Shown here: piece by piece, positions 9,179 to 20,026 of the stretch | How positions within the stretch are numbered: the stretch's first letter is position 1 | Layout: each line of letters begins with the position of its first letter | Source: Chloroflexota bacterium | Lineage (GTDB): Bacteria; Chloroflexota; Limnocylindria; Limnocylindrales; CSP1-4 | Assembly: GCA_030447745.1 (NCBI GenBank) | Contig: JAUJOH010000005.1 | Location: 22,679 to 70,771, forward strand | DNA: 48,093 nucleotides | Direction: 5' to 3' | The notes under the pieces: model-generated | Databases searched by the model: none | The model's input: only the letters and a program-made list of their open reading frames with translations | Told to the model about the DNA's origin: nothing | Translations under genes and position numbers: made by a program

Positions 9179-9348
9179 ACCTTGGTCCGCCGTAGCCGGT
9201 TGCTCGCGACACCGAGTCGCCGCGACGAACTGAGTGAGCCGTTGGTTCTCTCGCGCGGCGAACGCAACGGCCGGGTCGGCCGGATCTTCCGGGCCCTGAC
9301 GCCGACCTCGACGATCGCCGCGATCCTGCTGGGCCCAGGCGCCCCCGG

Positions 9349-12300
9349 CTACGCGCGGGGCCTGACGGGCTTCGGACGCTCGACCGTGGCCAGGAGGTCT
9401 CGGAGCGCGTCGACCCGGTAGCCGGCGCGCGCGGCGGCCGCGACGACGCCGGCCGCGAGGCCGCCGCTCGACGCGAGCGTGTCACCCCGGTTCGTCACCT
9501 TACCCACGTGTTCGGTGCGCGGGTCGACCGCCTCGAGCGCGACCGCCCAGTCACACAGCTCCTGCCACGCGTCCCGATCGAACCACTCCGCCTCGGCCCA
9601 TCGGTTCACCCGGAGGAACGCGCGCGTCTCCGGGGTGTCCAGCCAGGCGGCAGCGAGACGCTCGCCCTGCTCAGGCGCCGATCGGCCGCCGACGGTCGAC
9701 GGTCTGGGCAGCGCAAGGAGCAGCCGGATCCGCTCGACGGCGGACCACGCCCCTGCCTCGTCCAGGCCGTGCTCACGGAGCGTTGCCGCGACGGCCGGCG
9801 CCAGTCGCAGCTCGTCGAACCACGCTCGACTCGTGAGGCCCGGTTCGGCGCCGGGCGCGAGCCGCCCGAGCGGCTCGATCACCGACCACGCGCGGAGGAT
9901 CGCGAGCCGCCACGGATCCGCGACGGCCGGGACCGCGACGACGGGGGCGCCGGACTCGCCGACGGCCACGGAGCCGGCCGCGGCCGTGACTCCGGGCCCG
10001 AGATCGTCGCCGGGCGTCACGCCGTCGGCCTCCGGGTCGCCGTCAGGGCGTCCCGTCGCGAGTCCGCCGCCCGGCCGTTCTTCGTCGCCCGGCCGTTCTT
10101 CGGCGCCCGGCAGCTCCTCGCCTGCGGCGCGTGCGGCGCCGGCGTCGGTGACATCGGCGAGCTGCGCCACGCCGTCCGGGACCGGCTGGCTTGCGAGGAC
10201 GTCGAGGGCACGCCACCGACGGAGCGCCACGTCCGCGACCCGCTGCCGGAGCTCGTCAGTCCCCGTCTGCGTCGTCTCGGCCACGGCTCGGACCAGCTCC
10301 GCGACGGCCGGCGCGGCGGCCTCTCGCCGCAGCGCTTCGCGGACGGCCGCCAGCACGCGCTCCAGCTCCTGCTCGCGGAGGGCCTCGTCGAGTGACGCCA
10401 CGCCGCCGTCGCCCAGGCGATCGGCGAGCCGCCGCCAGACGCCGGCCGGATCGGGCACCTCGCGGAACTCCCAGAACACCCGGCAGTCGTAGGCGCCGAG
10501 CTCGACGCGCAGCCCCGTCCGCAGCTCGCCGACGGTGCGAAGGTGCTCGAGCCCGGCGCGAGCTTCCCGGAAGGCAACCACGGCATCGTCGGGCAGGGCG
10601 GCCAGCCCGAGCCCGTCGACCAGCGTGCGGCGTCCCGGCGGCCGGGTCCCGTCGGACTGTTTCGTCGCGAACGGCGCCGACTCGCGGATCCGCCCGGACG
10701 TGGAGCCGTATCGGTTGTGGTAGATGACCAGCGATCGCCTCGGCCCCGTCCCGTTCGAATAGGCGAAGACGTTCTCGTCCACGCCGCCGACCGTCTCGAG
10801 GTCGTAGAGCAGGAAGCCGGCGGCGCCCGCGAACCAGCCACGGCGGTGGAGGAGCGGGAAGATCTCGCGCTCGTGCCGCTCGACGAGCCCCCGATCCGGC
10901 TGCTCGTCCAGCGTTGCGCGCCGGAACTCCATCCCGTACTTCTCCGAGAACCCCTCGACCTGCCCGTGACCCAGCATCGGCAGGCCGGGCAGCGTGGCGA
11001 GCAGCGTTGCGACGCCGAAGTACTTGTCGCCCTTGCCGAACTGCTCGACCGCGGTCTTCTCGTCCGGGTTGTTCATGAAGTTCACGTAGCGCTGGAGGAT
11101 CTCCGTGTCGAACTCGAGCGTCTCCTTGATCACCCGTCGGTAGCCCGCGTTGTCCTCGTCCCGGAGCATGTGCATGAACGCGCTGTTGTAGACGCGGTGC
11201 ATGCCCAGGGTCCGGACGAAGTAGCCCTCGAGCAGCCAGAACGCCTCGGCCAGCAGCAACGTGTCGGGGACCTCGGCTGCGACCCGGTCGACGACCTCGC
11301 GCCAGAACTCGACCGGGATCGCCCGGTCGAACGCGGCGCGTGGCATCGAGCCGTGCTCGGCACGCGACGGGATCCCGCCGCCGGTTCCGGGCTCCGGGTA
11401 CCAGAGCCGCTGGATGTGCTTCTTGGCGAGGACCATCGCGGCATCGAAGCGAATGACCGGCGAGCGCCGGGCGACGTCGAGGATCGTCCGGATCACCTGC
11501 TCGCGGACGTCCGGCTTCAGGTAGTCGAGCTGCGCGGTGTCGTTCCAGGGAAAGCTCGTGCCGTCGTTGCCGTGGTAGACGTAGCGCGAGTCGCCCGTCG
11601 ACCGGTCCAGGCGGCGGAAGACGACCGCGGCATCGCTGTCGTCCCAGTAGTGGTCCTCGAGGAAGATCCCGACCCGCTCATCCGGCGAAAGGTCCGGCCC
11701 GTCGAACGTGTAGGCCGGGTAGGGAGGCTCCGGGAGCGACAGGAACCACTCCGGGTGCTCCAACAGCCAGCGCGAGTCGATCCCCATGTGGTTCGGGACC
11801 ATGTCGCTCGACATCCGGATGCCGCGGGACCAGGCCCGCGCCTTCAGATCCTGGAACGCGCCCTCGCCGCCGAGGTCGTCCGCGATCCGGTAGTCGTCGA
11901 GGGAGTAGGCGGACGCTGCCGCGTCCGGGTTGCCGCGCATCCGCTTGATCCGCTCGGACGCGACGGAGCGCTGCCACAGCCCGATGAGCCACAGCCCCGT
12001 GACGCCCCACCCGGCGAGGCGGTCGAGCTCCTCGTCCGGGATCTCGTCCAGTCGCCGGATCTCGCGCCCGTGGTGACGCGACAGCTGGTCGAGCCACACG
12101 TACGTGCTCTTGGCGATCAGCACCAGCCGCGGCATCCAGTCGCTGTCGTGGCTGAACCGCTCGGGCTCGTCCTCGAGACCACCGTGGGACGGTCCCCCGA
12201 CGGGGCCACCGAAGCCGGCGTTGGGCCCGCGCGCGCCACCTTCGGCCGGGCCGCCGCCGGCCCCTCCACCGAACCGGAGGTGCAGCGCGCGCTCCTCCTC

Positions 12301-12993
12301 CGCGATCACGTCAAGCACGCCGAGGACGCGGTCCATGACACCCGCCACGAGCTCGCTCCAGTGGTCCCGGACGTAGCGGAGCTGGCCGGCCAGCGAGGTC
12401 GGCGCGGCGAGCGTCGGGGCACGCAGCAGCTCGGCGAGGCTCTGGCGGTCCGCCCCCCACGCCGGCTGGGCGGCGAAGAACTCCTCGAGCGCCTGGAGCA
12501 CGCCCCGATACTCCGGCTCGGCCGCGATCGATCCGTCGTCGAACAGCTCCCGCAGGGGCTCGGCCGCCGGGTTCTCGTTGATCATCGCGGTCAGCAGCAG
12601 CTCCTCGAGCGACTCCGCTCGCGTCGCCGGAGCGCCCTGGAACTCCGCTCCGAACGACCGCAGCAGCGCCTCCGTCTGTCGATCTCCCCGGTCTGCCGCC
12701 ACGGCCGCCAGCGCGTCCGCAAACGCACCCGGCCGGGCTTCCGCCTCGTACCGCTCGATCAGGTGATGGAAGACCTCGTGCAGGAGCCCGAACGCCTGCA
12801 GCTCGCCCGCCTGGACCGACGGAACCCCGGACGCCTGGTCCGCGGCACGCGCCAGGTTCATGGCCGCTGCCAGCCGGCGGGCGACGGGTCCGCGCGCCAG
12901 CGGAACCGCTCCGTCGGCGGCCACCGCCTCGATCGCCCGCCGGTACCGGCGGCCGGCGTCGCGCACGAGCGGGACGCCGGCCCCGCGGGTCAT
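9349..12993 (-). CDS. Very large GH13 alpha-amylase-superfamily protein with extra helical domains
   Basis: A 1214-residue protein. Its ATG (12991-12993) overlaps the treS-mak stop as ATGA, so it is translationally coupled to that gene. Residues about 280-700 are a GH13 barrel. Conserved region I is DMVPNH (397-402). Region II is IRFDAAMVL, with Asp517 as probable nucleophile. Region III is LLAEAFW, with Glu583 as probable acid/base. Region IV is NFMNNPDE, with Asp644; it lacks the usual His of NHD. Residues 1-235 are a separate helical domain containing HEVFHHLIE (72-80). Residues 840-1214 are helical and acidic, with a Gly/Pro/Glu-rich linker around 955-1005. The context with GlgE and TreS-Mak implies action on alpha-glucan, maltose-1-phosphate-derived chains or trehalose. 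The exact reaction and GH13 subfamily are unknown. Confidence 0.85.
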   Translation of the reverse strand: MTRGAGVPLVRDAGRRYRRAIEAVAADGAVPLARGPVARRLAAAMNLARAADQASGVPSVQAGELQAFGLLHEVFHHLIERYEAEARPGAFADALAAVAADRGDRQTEALLRSFGAEFQGAPATRAESLEELLLTAMINENPAAEPLRELFDDGSIAAEPEYRGVLQALEEFFAAQPAWGADRQSLAELLRAPTLAAPTSLAGQLRYVRDHWSELVAGVMDRVLGVLDVIAEEERALHLRFGGGAGGGPAEGGARGPNAGFGGPVGGPSHGGLEDEPERFSHDSDWMPRLVLIAKSTYVWLDQLSRHHGREIRRLDEIPDEELDRLAGWGVTGLWLIGLWQRSVASERIKRMRGNPDAAASAYSLDDYRIADDLGGEGAFQDLKARAWSRGIRMSSDMVPNHMGIDSRWLLEHPEWFLSLPEPPYPAYTFDGPDLSPDERVGIFLEDHYWDDSDAAVVFRRLDRSTGDSRYVYHGNDGTSFPWNDTAQLDYLKPDVREQVIRTILDVARRSPVIRFDAAMVLAKKHIQRLWYPEPGTGGGIPSRAEHGSMPRAAFDRAIPVEFWREVVDRVAAEVPDTLLLAEAFWLLEGYFVRTLGMHRVYNSAFMHMLRDEDNAGYRRVIKETLEFDTEILQRYVNFMNNPDEKTAVEQFGKGDKYFGVATLLATLPGLPMLGHGQVEGFSEKYGMEFRRATLDEQPDRGLVERHEREIFPLLHRRGWFAGAAGFLLYDLETVGGVDENVFAYSNGTGPRRSLVIYHNRYGSTSGRIRESAPFATKQSDGTRPPGRRTLVDGLGLAALPDDAVVAFREARAGLEHLRTVGELRTGLRVELGAYDCRVFWEFREVPDPAGVWRRLADRLGDGGVASLDEALREQELERVLAAVREALRREAAAPAVAELVRAVAETTQTGTDELRQRVADVALRRWRALDVLASQPVPDGVAQLADVTDAGAARAAGEELPGAEERPGDEERPGGGLATGRPDGDPEADGVTPGDDLGPGVTAAAGSVAVGESGAPVVAVPAVADPWRLAILRAWSVIEPLGRLAPGAEPGLTSRAWFDELRLAPAVAATLREHGLDEAGAWSAVERIRLLLALPRPSTVGGRSAPEQGERLAAAWLDTPETRAFLRVNRWAEAEWFDRDAWQELCDWAVALEAVDPRTEHVGKVTNRGDTLASSGGLAAGVVAAAARAGYRVDALRDLLATVERPKPVRPRA

Positions 12994-15900
12994 GCCTCGA
13001 CGAGCTCGAGAATGCCGCGCAGCGGGATGGACACCCAGTCGGGACGGTTGCCGAGCTCGTAGGTCAGCTCGTAGAACGCCTTGTGGAGCAGGAAGGCGTC
13101 GAGGAGCACGGCCCACTCGGCCTCGTCCGCCGGCAGGAAGGCGGCCCCCGCCGTCGCCTGCCGGTATCCACGCAGGAACGAGGCCGAAACCCACTGGTAC
13201 CAGGCGCGGACCCACGGCTCGAGTGCCGTCTCGTCCTGCCGCCGGATGGCCGCTCCGAGCTCCGACCGGAGCACCGAGCCGTGAACGGCGTAGTGGAACG
13301 AGCGGAGCATGCCGGCCACGTCGCGGAGCGGCGAGCGCTTGATCCGTCGCTCGCCGAGCGGCCGCGCCGGCTCTCCCTCGAAGTCGATGATCACGAGGTC
13401 GCGCCCGGTGTACAGGACCTGGCCGAGGTGGAAGTCACCGTGCGTCCGGATCCGCATGCCACCCAGCTTGCCGGTCAGCAGCGTCCGGAGGCGGGCTGCA
13501 ACAGCGTCCTCGAGCCCGGCGATCCGCTCGGCATCCGCGCCGGAGTCCGCGTCCAGCGTCCCCTTTCGGCGCTCCAGCAGCCGGAGAGTGTCACGGACCG
13601 TGCCCAGGATCGACTGGTAGACCGAGCGCTGGTAGAGCTCGCTGAACGGCTCCGGGGCGAACGCCGGGTTGTTCGGGTCGGAGGCCAGCGCCACGTGGAG
13701 CTGGCCGGTCCGGATCCCGAGCAGCTCGGCGGTGTCCAGGTAGGCGTCGACCGTCTCGCGGGCGATCGGTGGCGGCCGCTCCCGGGCGGAATGGAGGAGT
13801 GGCGCCGCTGCGACGTGCGTCGGCGGCGGCTTCCGCCGCTGCGCCGCCGCCCGTTCGAAGAAGTTGCCGAGCGCGTCCAGCGTGTACCCGAAGAGATCAC
13901 CCCCGTTGGCCACGTACTGCTGGAGGATCGCCGTGGTGGCGACGGTTCCGTCGCGTGCCCGGTACTCCAGCGCGCCGCCGACGGCCGGCACGTGGTCGAA
14001 GCCACGATCGGTCAGGAACCGCCCGACCTCGAGATCGGGGTTGGTGCCGGTCTCGAGGGCCCGGTACAGCTTCAGGATGAAGCGGTCGCCGAGGACGACC
14101 GAGCTGTTGCTCTGCTCGGACCGGATGGGCGTCGAAGCCAGCGACCCGGCCGCGCTCGCCGCGTGGCGCTGGCGCCGCTCCGGACGGCCGATCAGCTCGC
14201 CCCCGCCGCCGCGCAGGCGGCGACGGTCGACGATCGCGCGGAGGAGCGCCGTGCCGAACTTCGGGACGAAGGCAGCGTCGACCAGGAGCGCGGGCTCCGC
14301 GTCGGTCTCCGCCGGCTCGAACCGGGCGATGCCGGCGTGCGGGGTGTCGGCCAGCACCTCGCGGGCACTGGCCGCATCGAGGTGCGTAACCGGCGCGAGG
14401 TAGAGCTCCGGGTCGGCCTCGGTGTACTCGATTCGGACGAGCACCGCGAGCGCCGTGCCCGTCACCAGAGGGACCGGGACGGTGTCGACGATCCGCGAGC
14501 GGCGCAGCTTGCGCGCCTTGCCCCGGAACCAGCGCCGCTGCTCGATCCAGCCGGTCAGGAGACGCGTCAGCGCGTCGACGTGCGGTCGCCCGAGGAGCTC
14601 CTCGACGGACGACACGGCCGCCAGCACCGGCAGGTCCGCCGGGCGGCCCGGTCCCTCGGCTGGCATGGGCGGCGGTTCCAGCGAGAACCACAGGAACGCG
14701 TGCGGATGGAGCGTCAGGACGTACGGCGCCTGGCCGGCCATCGGGAACTCGACGCGCCCGAACATCTCGATCGGTATCCGGCCGGCGAACGGCGAAAGGT
14801 CCAGCTCGACGTGCTGGACGTAGCGCGACAGGTTCGCCACGACGAGCAGCGTCTCGTCCCCGTGTCGCCGGACGAAGGCGAGGATCCGCCGGTTCTCCGG
14901 GTGGAGGAACTCGAGGCTGCCGCGGCTGAACGCCGGGTGTCGCTTCCGCAGGTCGATCAGCCGCTTCATCCACCACAGGAGCGAGTGCGGGTTGGCCTGC
15001 TGGACGTCGACGTTGAGCGCCTCGTAGTGGTACTCCGGATCGGTGATGACCGGCAGGTAGAGCTGCTGGCGATTCGCCTCCGAAAAGCCCGCGTTCCGGT
15101 TCCCGCTCCACTGCATCGGCGTGCGGACGCCATTGCGGTCGCCGACGTAGACGTTGTCGCCCATCCCGATCTCGTCGCCGTAGTAGATGACCGGCGTGCC
15201 GGGAAGCGCGAACAGCAGCCCGTTGAGCAGCTCGATGCGACGTCGGTGGTTGCCGAGCAGCGGCGCGAGCCGCCGTCTGATACCGAGGTTGATCCGCATC
15301 TGCGGGTCGTGCGCGTAGACCCGGTACATGTAGTCGCGCTCCTCGTCGGTGACCATCTCGAGCGTCAGCTCGTCGTGGTTGCGGAGGAACAGTGCCCACT
15401 GGGCGGTCTCCGGGATGGGCGGTGTCTGGTCGAGGATGTCGATGATCGGGAAGCGATCCTCCATCCGGACCGCCATGAACATCCGCGGCATGACCGGGAA
15501 GTGGAAGGCCATGTGGCATTCGTCCCCGTCGCCGAAGTACTCGACCGAGTCCTCCGGCCACTGGTTCGCCTCGGCCAGGAGCATCCGACCCGGGAACCGC
15601 TCGTCGATGTGGGCCCGCAGGTCCTTCAGGAAGGCGTGCGTCTCCGGCAGGTTCTCGCAGTTCGTGCCCTCGCGCTCGAACAGATACGGGACCGCATCGA
15701 GCCGCAGCCCGTCGACGCCCATCTCGAGCCAGAAGTCCATCGTCCGGAAGATCGCCTCGCGGACGCGCGGGTTGTCGAAGTTGAGGTCCGGCTGGTGCGC
15801 GTAGAAGCGGTGCCAGTAGTAGGCGCCCGCAACCGGGTCCCAGGTCCAGTTCGACGACTCGAAGTCCTTGAAGATGATCCGGGCGTCGCGGTACCGGTCC

Positions 15901-16406
15901 GGCGTGTCGCTCCAGACGTAGAAGTCGCGGAAGCTGCTGCCGGTCCGCGCACGCCGCGCCCGCTGGAACCACGGGTGCTGGTCGGAGGTGTGATTGCAGA
16001 CGAGCTCCGTGATCACGCGGAGGCCGCGCTGGTGGGCGGCCCGGATCAGCTGCCGGAGGTCGCGGAGGGTCCCGTAATCCGGGTGGACGCTGCCGTAGTC
16101 CGCGATGTCGTAGCCGTCGTCCTTGAGCGGCGACGGGTAGAACGGCAGGATCCAGATGGCCGTCACGCCGAGGTCGCGCAGGTAGTCGAGCTTCTCGGTC
16201 AGCCCCCGGAAGTCGCCGCGCCCGTCGCCGTTGCTGTCGCGGAACGCGCGAACGTGGACCTCGTAGATGATGGCGTCCTTGTACCAGAGCGCATCGTCCG
16301 CCTCAGGGTGCCCGCTCGGCGGACGCCGAGGGACCGTGTCACGGAAGCGGCCGTCGCCACCAGGATGGCCCGAGGCGCGCCGACGTCGCGGAGTCTCGAG
16401 CGCCAT
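12990..16406 (-). CDS. treS: Trehalose synthase fused to maltokinase
   Basis: A 1138-residue fusion. Residues 38-600 are a GH13 trehalose synthase: [15 protein letters not shown], Asp237 nucleophile in [10 protein letters not shown], Glu279 in LLAEAN, and NHDE at 343-346. It interconverts maltose and trehalose. Residues about 650-1138 are a Pep2/Mak-type maltokinase: a WFRGKAR motif near its start, RFILKLYR, the catalytic loop HGDFHLGQ near 990, then IDFEGEP. It makes maltose-1-phosphate for GlgE. The fused form is known in several bacterial groups. ATG 16406 overlaps the glgE stop as ATGA, and its own stop overlaps the next ATG in the same way, so the three genes form one coupled unit. The sequence appears intact. 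Confidence 0.95.
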   Translation of the reverse strand: MALETPRRRRASGHPGGDGRFRDTVPRRPPSGHPEADDALWYKDAIIYEVHVRAFRDSNGDGRGDFRGLTEKLDYLRDLGVTAIWILPFYPSPLKDDGYDIADYGSVHPDYGTLRDLRQLIRAAHQRGLRVITELVCNHTSDQHPWFQRARRARTGSSFRDFYVWSDTPDRYRDARIIFKDFESSNWTWDPVAGAYYWHRFYAHQPDLNFDNPRVREAIFRTMDFWLEMGVDGLRLDAVPYLFEREGTNCENLPETHAFLKDLRAHIDERFPGRMLLAEANQWPEDSVEYFGDGDECHMAFHFPVMPRMFMAVRMEDRFPIIDILDQTPPIPETAQWALFLRNHDELTLEMVTDEERDYMYRVYAHDPQMRINLGIRRRLAPLLGNHRRRIELLNGLLFALPGTPVIYYGDEIGMGDNVYVGDRNGVRTPMQWSGNRNAGFSEANRQQLYLPVITDPEYHYEALNVDVQQANPHSLLWWMKRLIDLRKRHPAFSRGSLEFLHPENRRILAFVRRHGDETLLVVANLSRYVQHVELDLSPFAGRIPIEMFGRVEFPMAGQAPYVLTLHPHAFLWFSLEPPPMPAEGPGRPADLPVLAAVSSVEELLGRPHVDALTRLLTGWIEQRRWFRGKARKLRRSRIVDTVPVPLVTGTALAVLVRIEYTEADPELYLAPVTHLDAASAREVLADTPHAGIARFEPAETDAEPALLVDAAFVPKFGTALLRAIVDRRRLRGGGGELIGRPERRQRHAASAAGSLASTPIRSEQSNSSVVLGDRFILKLYRALETGTNPDLEVGRFLTDRGFDHVPAVGGALEYRARDGTVATTAILQQYVANGGDLFGYTLDALGNFFERAAAQRRKPPPTHVAAAPLLHSARERPPPIARETVDAYLDTAELLGIRTGQLHVALASDPNNPAFAPEPFSELYQRSVYQSILGTVRDTLRLLERRKGTLDADSGADAERIAGLEDAVAARLRTLLTGKLGGMRIRTHGDFHLGQVLYTGRDLVIIDFEGEPARPLGERRIKRSPLRDVAGMLRSFHYAVHGSVLRSELGAAIRRQDETALEPWVRAWYQWVSASFLRGYRQATAGAAFLPADEAEWAVLLDAFLLHKAFYELTYELGNRPDWVSIPLRGILELVEA

Positions 16407-18499
16407 CAGCGCACCCCGGGGTCGCCGGCGCCGCGTCGAAGCTGGACGATCCGAGCCGGCAGCGCCGCCGGGTCGATCGCGATCTCGTGCCGCCCGCCGT
16501 GCCACGACTCGGCGCCGCCGGCGAGCAGGTCCTCGGCCTCGTACGGGGCGTCCGGCGGCAGCCCCAGCCACTCGAGCGGCAGCTCCAGCGTCCCTGACCG
16601 CGGGTTCCGGAAGTCCAGGCTCACGACGGTCAGGACGATGTCCGCGCCGTCGGGCGACCGCTTCGTGTAGCAGATGAGCTGATCGTCGTCGATCGGGTGG
16701 AAGTCGAGCCGCCCGTTCCACTGCAGCGCCGGGTGCTCCTGTCGGATCCGGTTGACGGCCCCGATGAGCGGCGCGATCGAGCGCTCGTCGTCGAGCTCCC
16801 AGTGCTGCAGCTGGTACTTCTCCGAGTCCAGATACTCCTCGCTCCCCGGGTCCCGCGGCGTCGCCTGGAGCAGCTCGTAGGCCGGTCCGTAGATGCCGTA
16901 GCTGGCTGACAGCGTGGCGGCCAGGATCAGCCGCGCCTGGAAGGCGGCGCGGCCGCCGTGCTGGAGCGTCTCGTGGAGGATGTCCGGCGTGTTCGGCCAG
17001 GCATTCGGCCGGAAGAAGTCCGCAACCGGCGGGCGGCTGAGCTCCTCGAAGTAGCTCTGCAGCTCCCACTTGGTGTTGCGCCACGTGAAGTAGGTGTACG
17101 ACTGGCTGAAGCCGAGCTTGCCCAGCCGGTACATGACCTTCGGGCGCGTGAACGCCTCGGCCAGGAAGATCGCTTCCGGATGATCGCGCTTGACCTCGCC
17201 GATGAGCCACTCCCAGAACGCGAACGGCTTGGTGTGCGGGTTGTCGACCCGGAACACGGTCACGCCCTGGTCGATCCAGAACCGCACCACCTCGCAGAGG
17301 TGCTGCCACAGGCCGTCCCAGTCGGCCGACTCGAAGTCGAACGGGTAGATGTCCTGGTACTTCTTGGGTGGGTTCTCGGCGTACTGGACGGTCCCGTCCG
17401 GGCGTTGGCGGAACCAGGTCCGGTGGTCGCGGACGGCCGGGTGATCCGGCGATGCCTGGAAGGCGATGTCGAGCGCGACGGCCATGCCGCGCCGCTCTGC
17501 CTCGCGGACGAGATCGCGGAAGTCGTCGAGCGTGCCCAGTTGCGGATGGATCGCCGTGTGGCCGCCCTCCGGACCGCCGATCGCCCACGGCACCCCCGGA
17601 TCGTGCTCCGACGCCGTGGTGACGTTGTTGGGCCCCTTGCGGAACCTTCGGCCGATGGGGTGGATCGGCGGCAGGTAGAGCACGTCGAAACCCATCCCGG
17701 CGACGTAGGGCAGACGCTCGATGACGTCGCGGAACGTGCCGTGACGCCCGGGCTCGCGCGCGGTGGACCGCGGAAAGAGCTCGTACCAGGTCGAGAACCG
17801 GGCGCGCACCGGGTCGACGACGACGGCCAGAGCGTCGGACCGTGTCGCATTGGATCGGTCCGCATGGCGGCTCATCAGCGCGTCGAGCGCGAGGTCCAGC
17901 GCGCCGTGGGCACGCGCCGTTGCATCGCTGGGGCCCCGCAGCTCCGCCGCCCGCGCCTCCAGCTCGGCCCGGTCCGGGCCGTCGGCACGCGCCGCAGCCG
18001 CGTCCACCAGTGCCGCGCCGATGAGGACGTCCACCGTCACGTCCTGACCCGCCGCGAGTCGCTTCTCGAGGTCGCCGCGCCACGTTCGCCACGCGTCCGT
18101 CCAGGCCTCGATGCCGTACCCGTATCGGCCGAGCCGGTCGACGCCGAACGAGGCGCGCCAGCGGTCGTTGCCGAGCGGCTCCATCGCCGTCTCGGTCCAG
18201 GGTTCGCCCTCCGGGCCGTGGAGCAGCATCACGGAGACTGCGTCGTGACCGTCCGCGAACGCGTCGGCCTCCACGGTGACCGCCTCGCCGACCACGCGCT
18301 TGATGGCGAAGCGTCCGCCGTCGACCTGGGGCGAGATCGCCTCGATGACCGCGCGGCGGCGCCCGGCCACGGCAATCCGGCCGGACGGGCGCGCGGACAT
18401 GGTGCGCTCGGCGTGCGAGCTGATCGCGTCCTCCTCGGGCGCCTCACCCGACGGGGGCCGATCGGGCGTGGGGATGGGCGTTGGCGGGACGCCCGACAC
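16406..18499 (-). CDS. glgE: Alpha-1,4-glucan:maltose-1-phosphate maltosyltransferase
   Basis: A 697-residue protein (from GTG 18499; ATG 18400, residue 34, is an alternative that removes a Pro/Ser-rich leader and matches the family start better). It transfers maltose from maltose-1-phosphate to alpha-1,4-glucan. GlgE landmarks: [26 protein letters not shown], the nucleophile Asp419 in [10 protein letters not shown], the acid/base Glu448 in FLAEAFTRP, and [12 protein letters not shown]. The preceding gntR gene ends 83 bases upstream on the same strand, and treS-mak overlaps the 3' end. The GlgE pathway in this order (GlgE then TreS/Mak) is classical, so function is secure. Confidence 0.95.
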   Translation of the reverse strand: MSGVPPTPIPTPDRPPSGEAPEEDAISSHAERTMSARPSGRIAVAGRRRAVIEAISPQVDGGRFAIKRVVGEAVTVEADAFADGHDAVSVMLLHGPEGEPWTETAMEPLGNDRWRASFGVDRLGRYGYGIEAWTDAWRTWRGDLEKRLAAGQDVTVDVLIGAALVDAAAARADGPDRAELEARAAELRGPSDATARAHGALDLALDALMSRHADRSNATRSDALAVVVDPVRARFSTWYELFPRSTAREPGRHGTFRDVIERLPYVAGMGFDVLYLPPIHPIGRRFRKGPNNVTTASEHDPGVPWAIGGPEGGHTAIHPQLGTLDDFRDLVREAERRGMAVALDIAFQASPDHPAVRDHRTWFRQRPDGTVQYAENPPKKYQDIYPFDFESADWDGLWQHLCEVVRFWIDQGVTVFRVDNPHTKPFAFWEWLIGEVKRDHPEAIFLAEAFTRPKVMYRLGKLGFSQSYTYFTWRNTKWELQSYFEELSRPPVADFFRPNAWPNTPDILHETLQHGGRAAFQARLILAATLSASYGIYGPAYELLQATPRDPGSEEYLDSEKYQLQHWELDDERSIAPLIGAVNRIRQEHPALQWNGRLDFHPIDDDQLICYTKRSPDGADIVLTVVSLDFRNPRSGTLELPLEWLGLPPDAPYEAEDLLAGGAESWHGGRHEIAIDPAALPARIVQLRRGAGDPGVR

Positions 18500-18582
18500 C
18501 GTAGGTCGCGACCGCGAGGCGTGTCAAACGTGCCGATACGGGCAAGCTGGACCGGCGGGCCGTGCCCCGCCGGCGGGTGCGG

Positions 18583-19605
18583 TCAGGCCGGGGCGGCGGG
18601 AGCGGTGGCGCGACGGGCGCGCACGTGGTCGACCGCCCGGCGGAGAAGCTCCAGCCCGGATGGATCGAACTCGTACGTCCACCGGCGCACCCGCTCGGCG
18701 TTCTGGAGCCGGGCGTCCACACCGCGCTCCAGGGCCTCACGCGACATCAGCACGATGTCGGCCGTGCGGTTGACGAGCTCGAGGCCGTCGTCGTCGTCCG
18801 GCGTGGCGGCCAGGATCTCGACCCCGCGGGTCCCGGACATCGCCAGCGTCTCGGCGATGTTGTCCGCCCCGCGTTCCGTGGCGCAGACGACGCCGACGCG
18901 GGAGCCGGGCGGGAGCGCGGCGATCTCGTGAACGAGCTCGAGATAGCCGGGCCCGACGAGCATGGCGACGACCGGCACCCGCCCGTGGACCAGCGCCTGC
19001 GCCTCGTCGGCGTGGAACGTCGTGGTGGCGACGAGGTCGTAGTGGAACCGCTCGAGCCGGTCCGGGAGGTCGTCCAGGAGCGTCCCCTCGGCCTCCACCA
19101 CGTCCGGGAAGGCATCGTTGAGCCTGGCGGCATCGTAGCCAGCATCGGCATTCGTGCACTCGGCGAACAGGACGCGGACGTGCGGGCCGGGACGCTTGCG
19201 CTCGGTTGCCGCGGCGAACGTCGCCGATGCCACCTCGTCCGGGGTGAAGCCGGCCTGGGTGGCCCGGCGGAGCATCTCCGCCACCAGCCCGCCCAGGGCC
19301 TCTGCGCCGCGGCGCTGGGGCGGCCGATCGGCGACGTGGGTCCCGGCGCCGTGGCGACTCGTGACGTAGCCGGCGTCGGCCAGGCGTCGGTACACCGCAC
19401 GGATCGTGTTGGGGTTCACGCGGAGACCCGCTCCCAGCTCGCGGACCGGGGGCAGGCGTGCACCGGGCAGCAGGCGCCCGGAGTCGATCTGGTACGCCAG
19501 CTGCCAGTAGATCTGGGTCGAGATCGGGACGTCCGAACCGCGCTCCACGTCGAGCTCGCTGCCTGAAGGAGGCGTCGGGTGCGGATCCGGTTCCATGGTT
19601 GACAT
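18583..19605 (-). CDS. GntR-family transcriptional regulator with long C-terminal domain
   Basis: A 340-residue protein from ATG 19605 (ATG 19596 is a second candidate). Residues 27-95 are a winged helix of GntR type: PISTQIYWQLAYQI, LPPVRELGAGLRVNPNTIRA, then the wing SRHGAGTHV. The 230-residue C-terminal part (FHYDLVATTTFHADE, VGVVCATERGADNIAETLA) has an alternating beta/alpha pattern suggestive of ligand sensing and is not the short YtrA tail; I cannot name its fold. Its position as first gene before glgE suggests that it controls, and is transcribed with, the glucan/trehalose genes. An inverted repeat 8 bases upstream of the start is a likely autoregulatory operator. Confidence 0.85.
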   Translation of the reverse strand: MSTMEPDPHPTPPSGSELDVERGSDVPISTQIYWQLAYQIDSGRLLPGARLPPVRELGAGLRVNPNTIRAVYRRLADAGYVTSRHGAGTHVADRPPQRRGAEALGGLVAEMLRRATQAGFTPDEVASATFAAATERKRPGPHVRVLFAECTNADAGYDAARLNDAFPDVVEAEGTLLDDLPDRLERFHYDLVATTTFHADEAQALVHGRVPVVAMLVGPGYLELVHEIAALPPGSRVGVVCATERGADNIAETLAMSGTRGVEILAATPDDDDGLELVNRTADIVLMSREALERGVDARLQNAERVRRWTYEFDPSGLELLRRAVDHVRARRATAPAAPA

Positions 19606-19627
19606 AGTCCGCTAGTCCAAGTAACGT
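19599..19627 (+). promoter_or_regulatory. Candidate promoter for the 44-residue membrane protein
   Basis: TTGACA at 19599-19604 and TAACGT at 19622-19627 are separated by 17 bp. The -35 is a perfect consensus, the -10 only three of six. It overlaps the gntR start codon on the opposite strand, and the operator-like repeat covers its -10 and expected start point. Confidence 0.4.
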
Positions 19628-19640
19628 TCGACTTGGCCTA
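19613..19640. promoter_or_regulatory. Inverted-repeat operator, probably for the GntR regulator
   Basis: Two 10-bp arms, tagtccaagt and acttggccta, match at nine of ten positions around an 8-bp centre (aacgttcg). The site lies between the divergent gntR gene and the small membrane-protein gene. GntR proteins bind such dyads and commonly repress their own promoters. It is the only good dyad in the 61-bp gap. Confidence 0.55.
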
Positions 19641-19666
19641 GTGAACTGTACCAAAGGCGGTGTTCG

Positions 19667-19801
19667 ATGGACGGAGTCGTGGTCTTCCTTCTCGTCCTCG
19701 GGACGCTGGTCCTGTTCGGTATCCTCGCGCTCCTGTCCGGTGTCGACTCGCGGATCGGTTCCACGGACGACCGGCAGCCCGAGGGCGGGTTGACCGTCTG
19801 A
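19667..19801 (+). CDS. 44-residue single-pass membrane protein
   Basis: ATG 19667 follows AAGGCGG by 7 bases. The product has a short N-terminus (MDG), one long hydrophobic helix at residues 4-25 (VVVFLLVLGTLVLFGILALL) and a soluble polar tail ending GGLTV. The gene is divergent from gntR, with a shared operator between them, and a hairpin terminator lies about 120 bases downstream. I know of no family. The clean start, helix and genomic position make it a credible micro-protein; it may report on, or act with, the sensing domain of the regulator, but that is speculation. Confidence 0.6.
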   Translation: MDGVVVFLLVLGTLVLFGILALLSGVDSRIGSTDDRQPEGGLTV

Positions 19802-19923
19802 GCGACTGCCCGTCGAGCGGCCCAGGTTCCACACCATGGCTGTCGCCGGTGGGCCGGTCAAGCCCTCGAGTTCACGGCACGTCCCGGCTGGCAGGGCTCT
19901 GAGCTCGCACGAAGCTCCTCCCG

Positions 19924-19965
19924 CAGTGACAGGGTCCGATCGCGCAGGGTCGGACCCTTCACTGT
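19924..19965. terminator. Strong hairpin between convergent genes
   Basis: Arms AGGGTCCGA (19931-19939) and TCGGACCCT (19950-19958) pair perfectly around a 10-base loop. With one bulge, the pairing extends outward to cagtga/tcactg. The hairpin separates a plus-strand gene ending at 19801 from a minus-strand gene ending at 20027, so it could serve both. There is no long T run. Confidence 0.6.
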
Positions 19966-20026
19966 GCCGCGCCGGACGTGACGGGTGCCGGCGGGTCGTG
20001 CCGGCCTCTCCGGCTCGGACGCCGCG

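Noticed and set aside
12750-12790. Calling the GH13 N-terminal domain a zinc protease
   Set aside because: Only the five-residue HExxH pattern is visible, with no third ligand or supporting fold; kept only as an observation.
10543-16670. Plus-strand open frames of more than 800 and 1100 codons opposite the GH13 and treS-mak genes
   Set aside because: Mirror frames caused by strong third-position GC bias; no recognisable motif, ribosome site or membrane/signal features.
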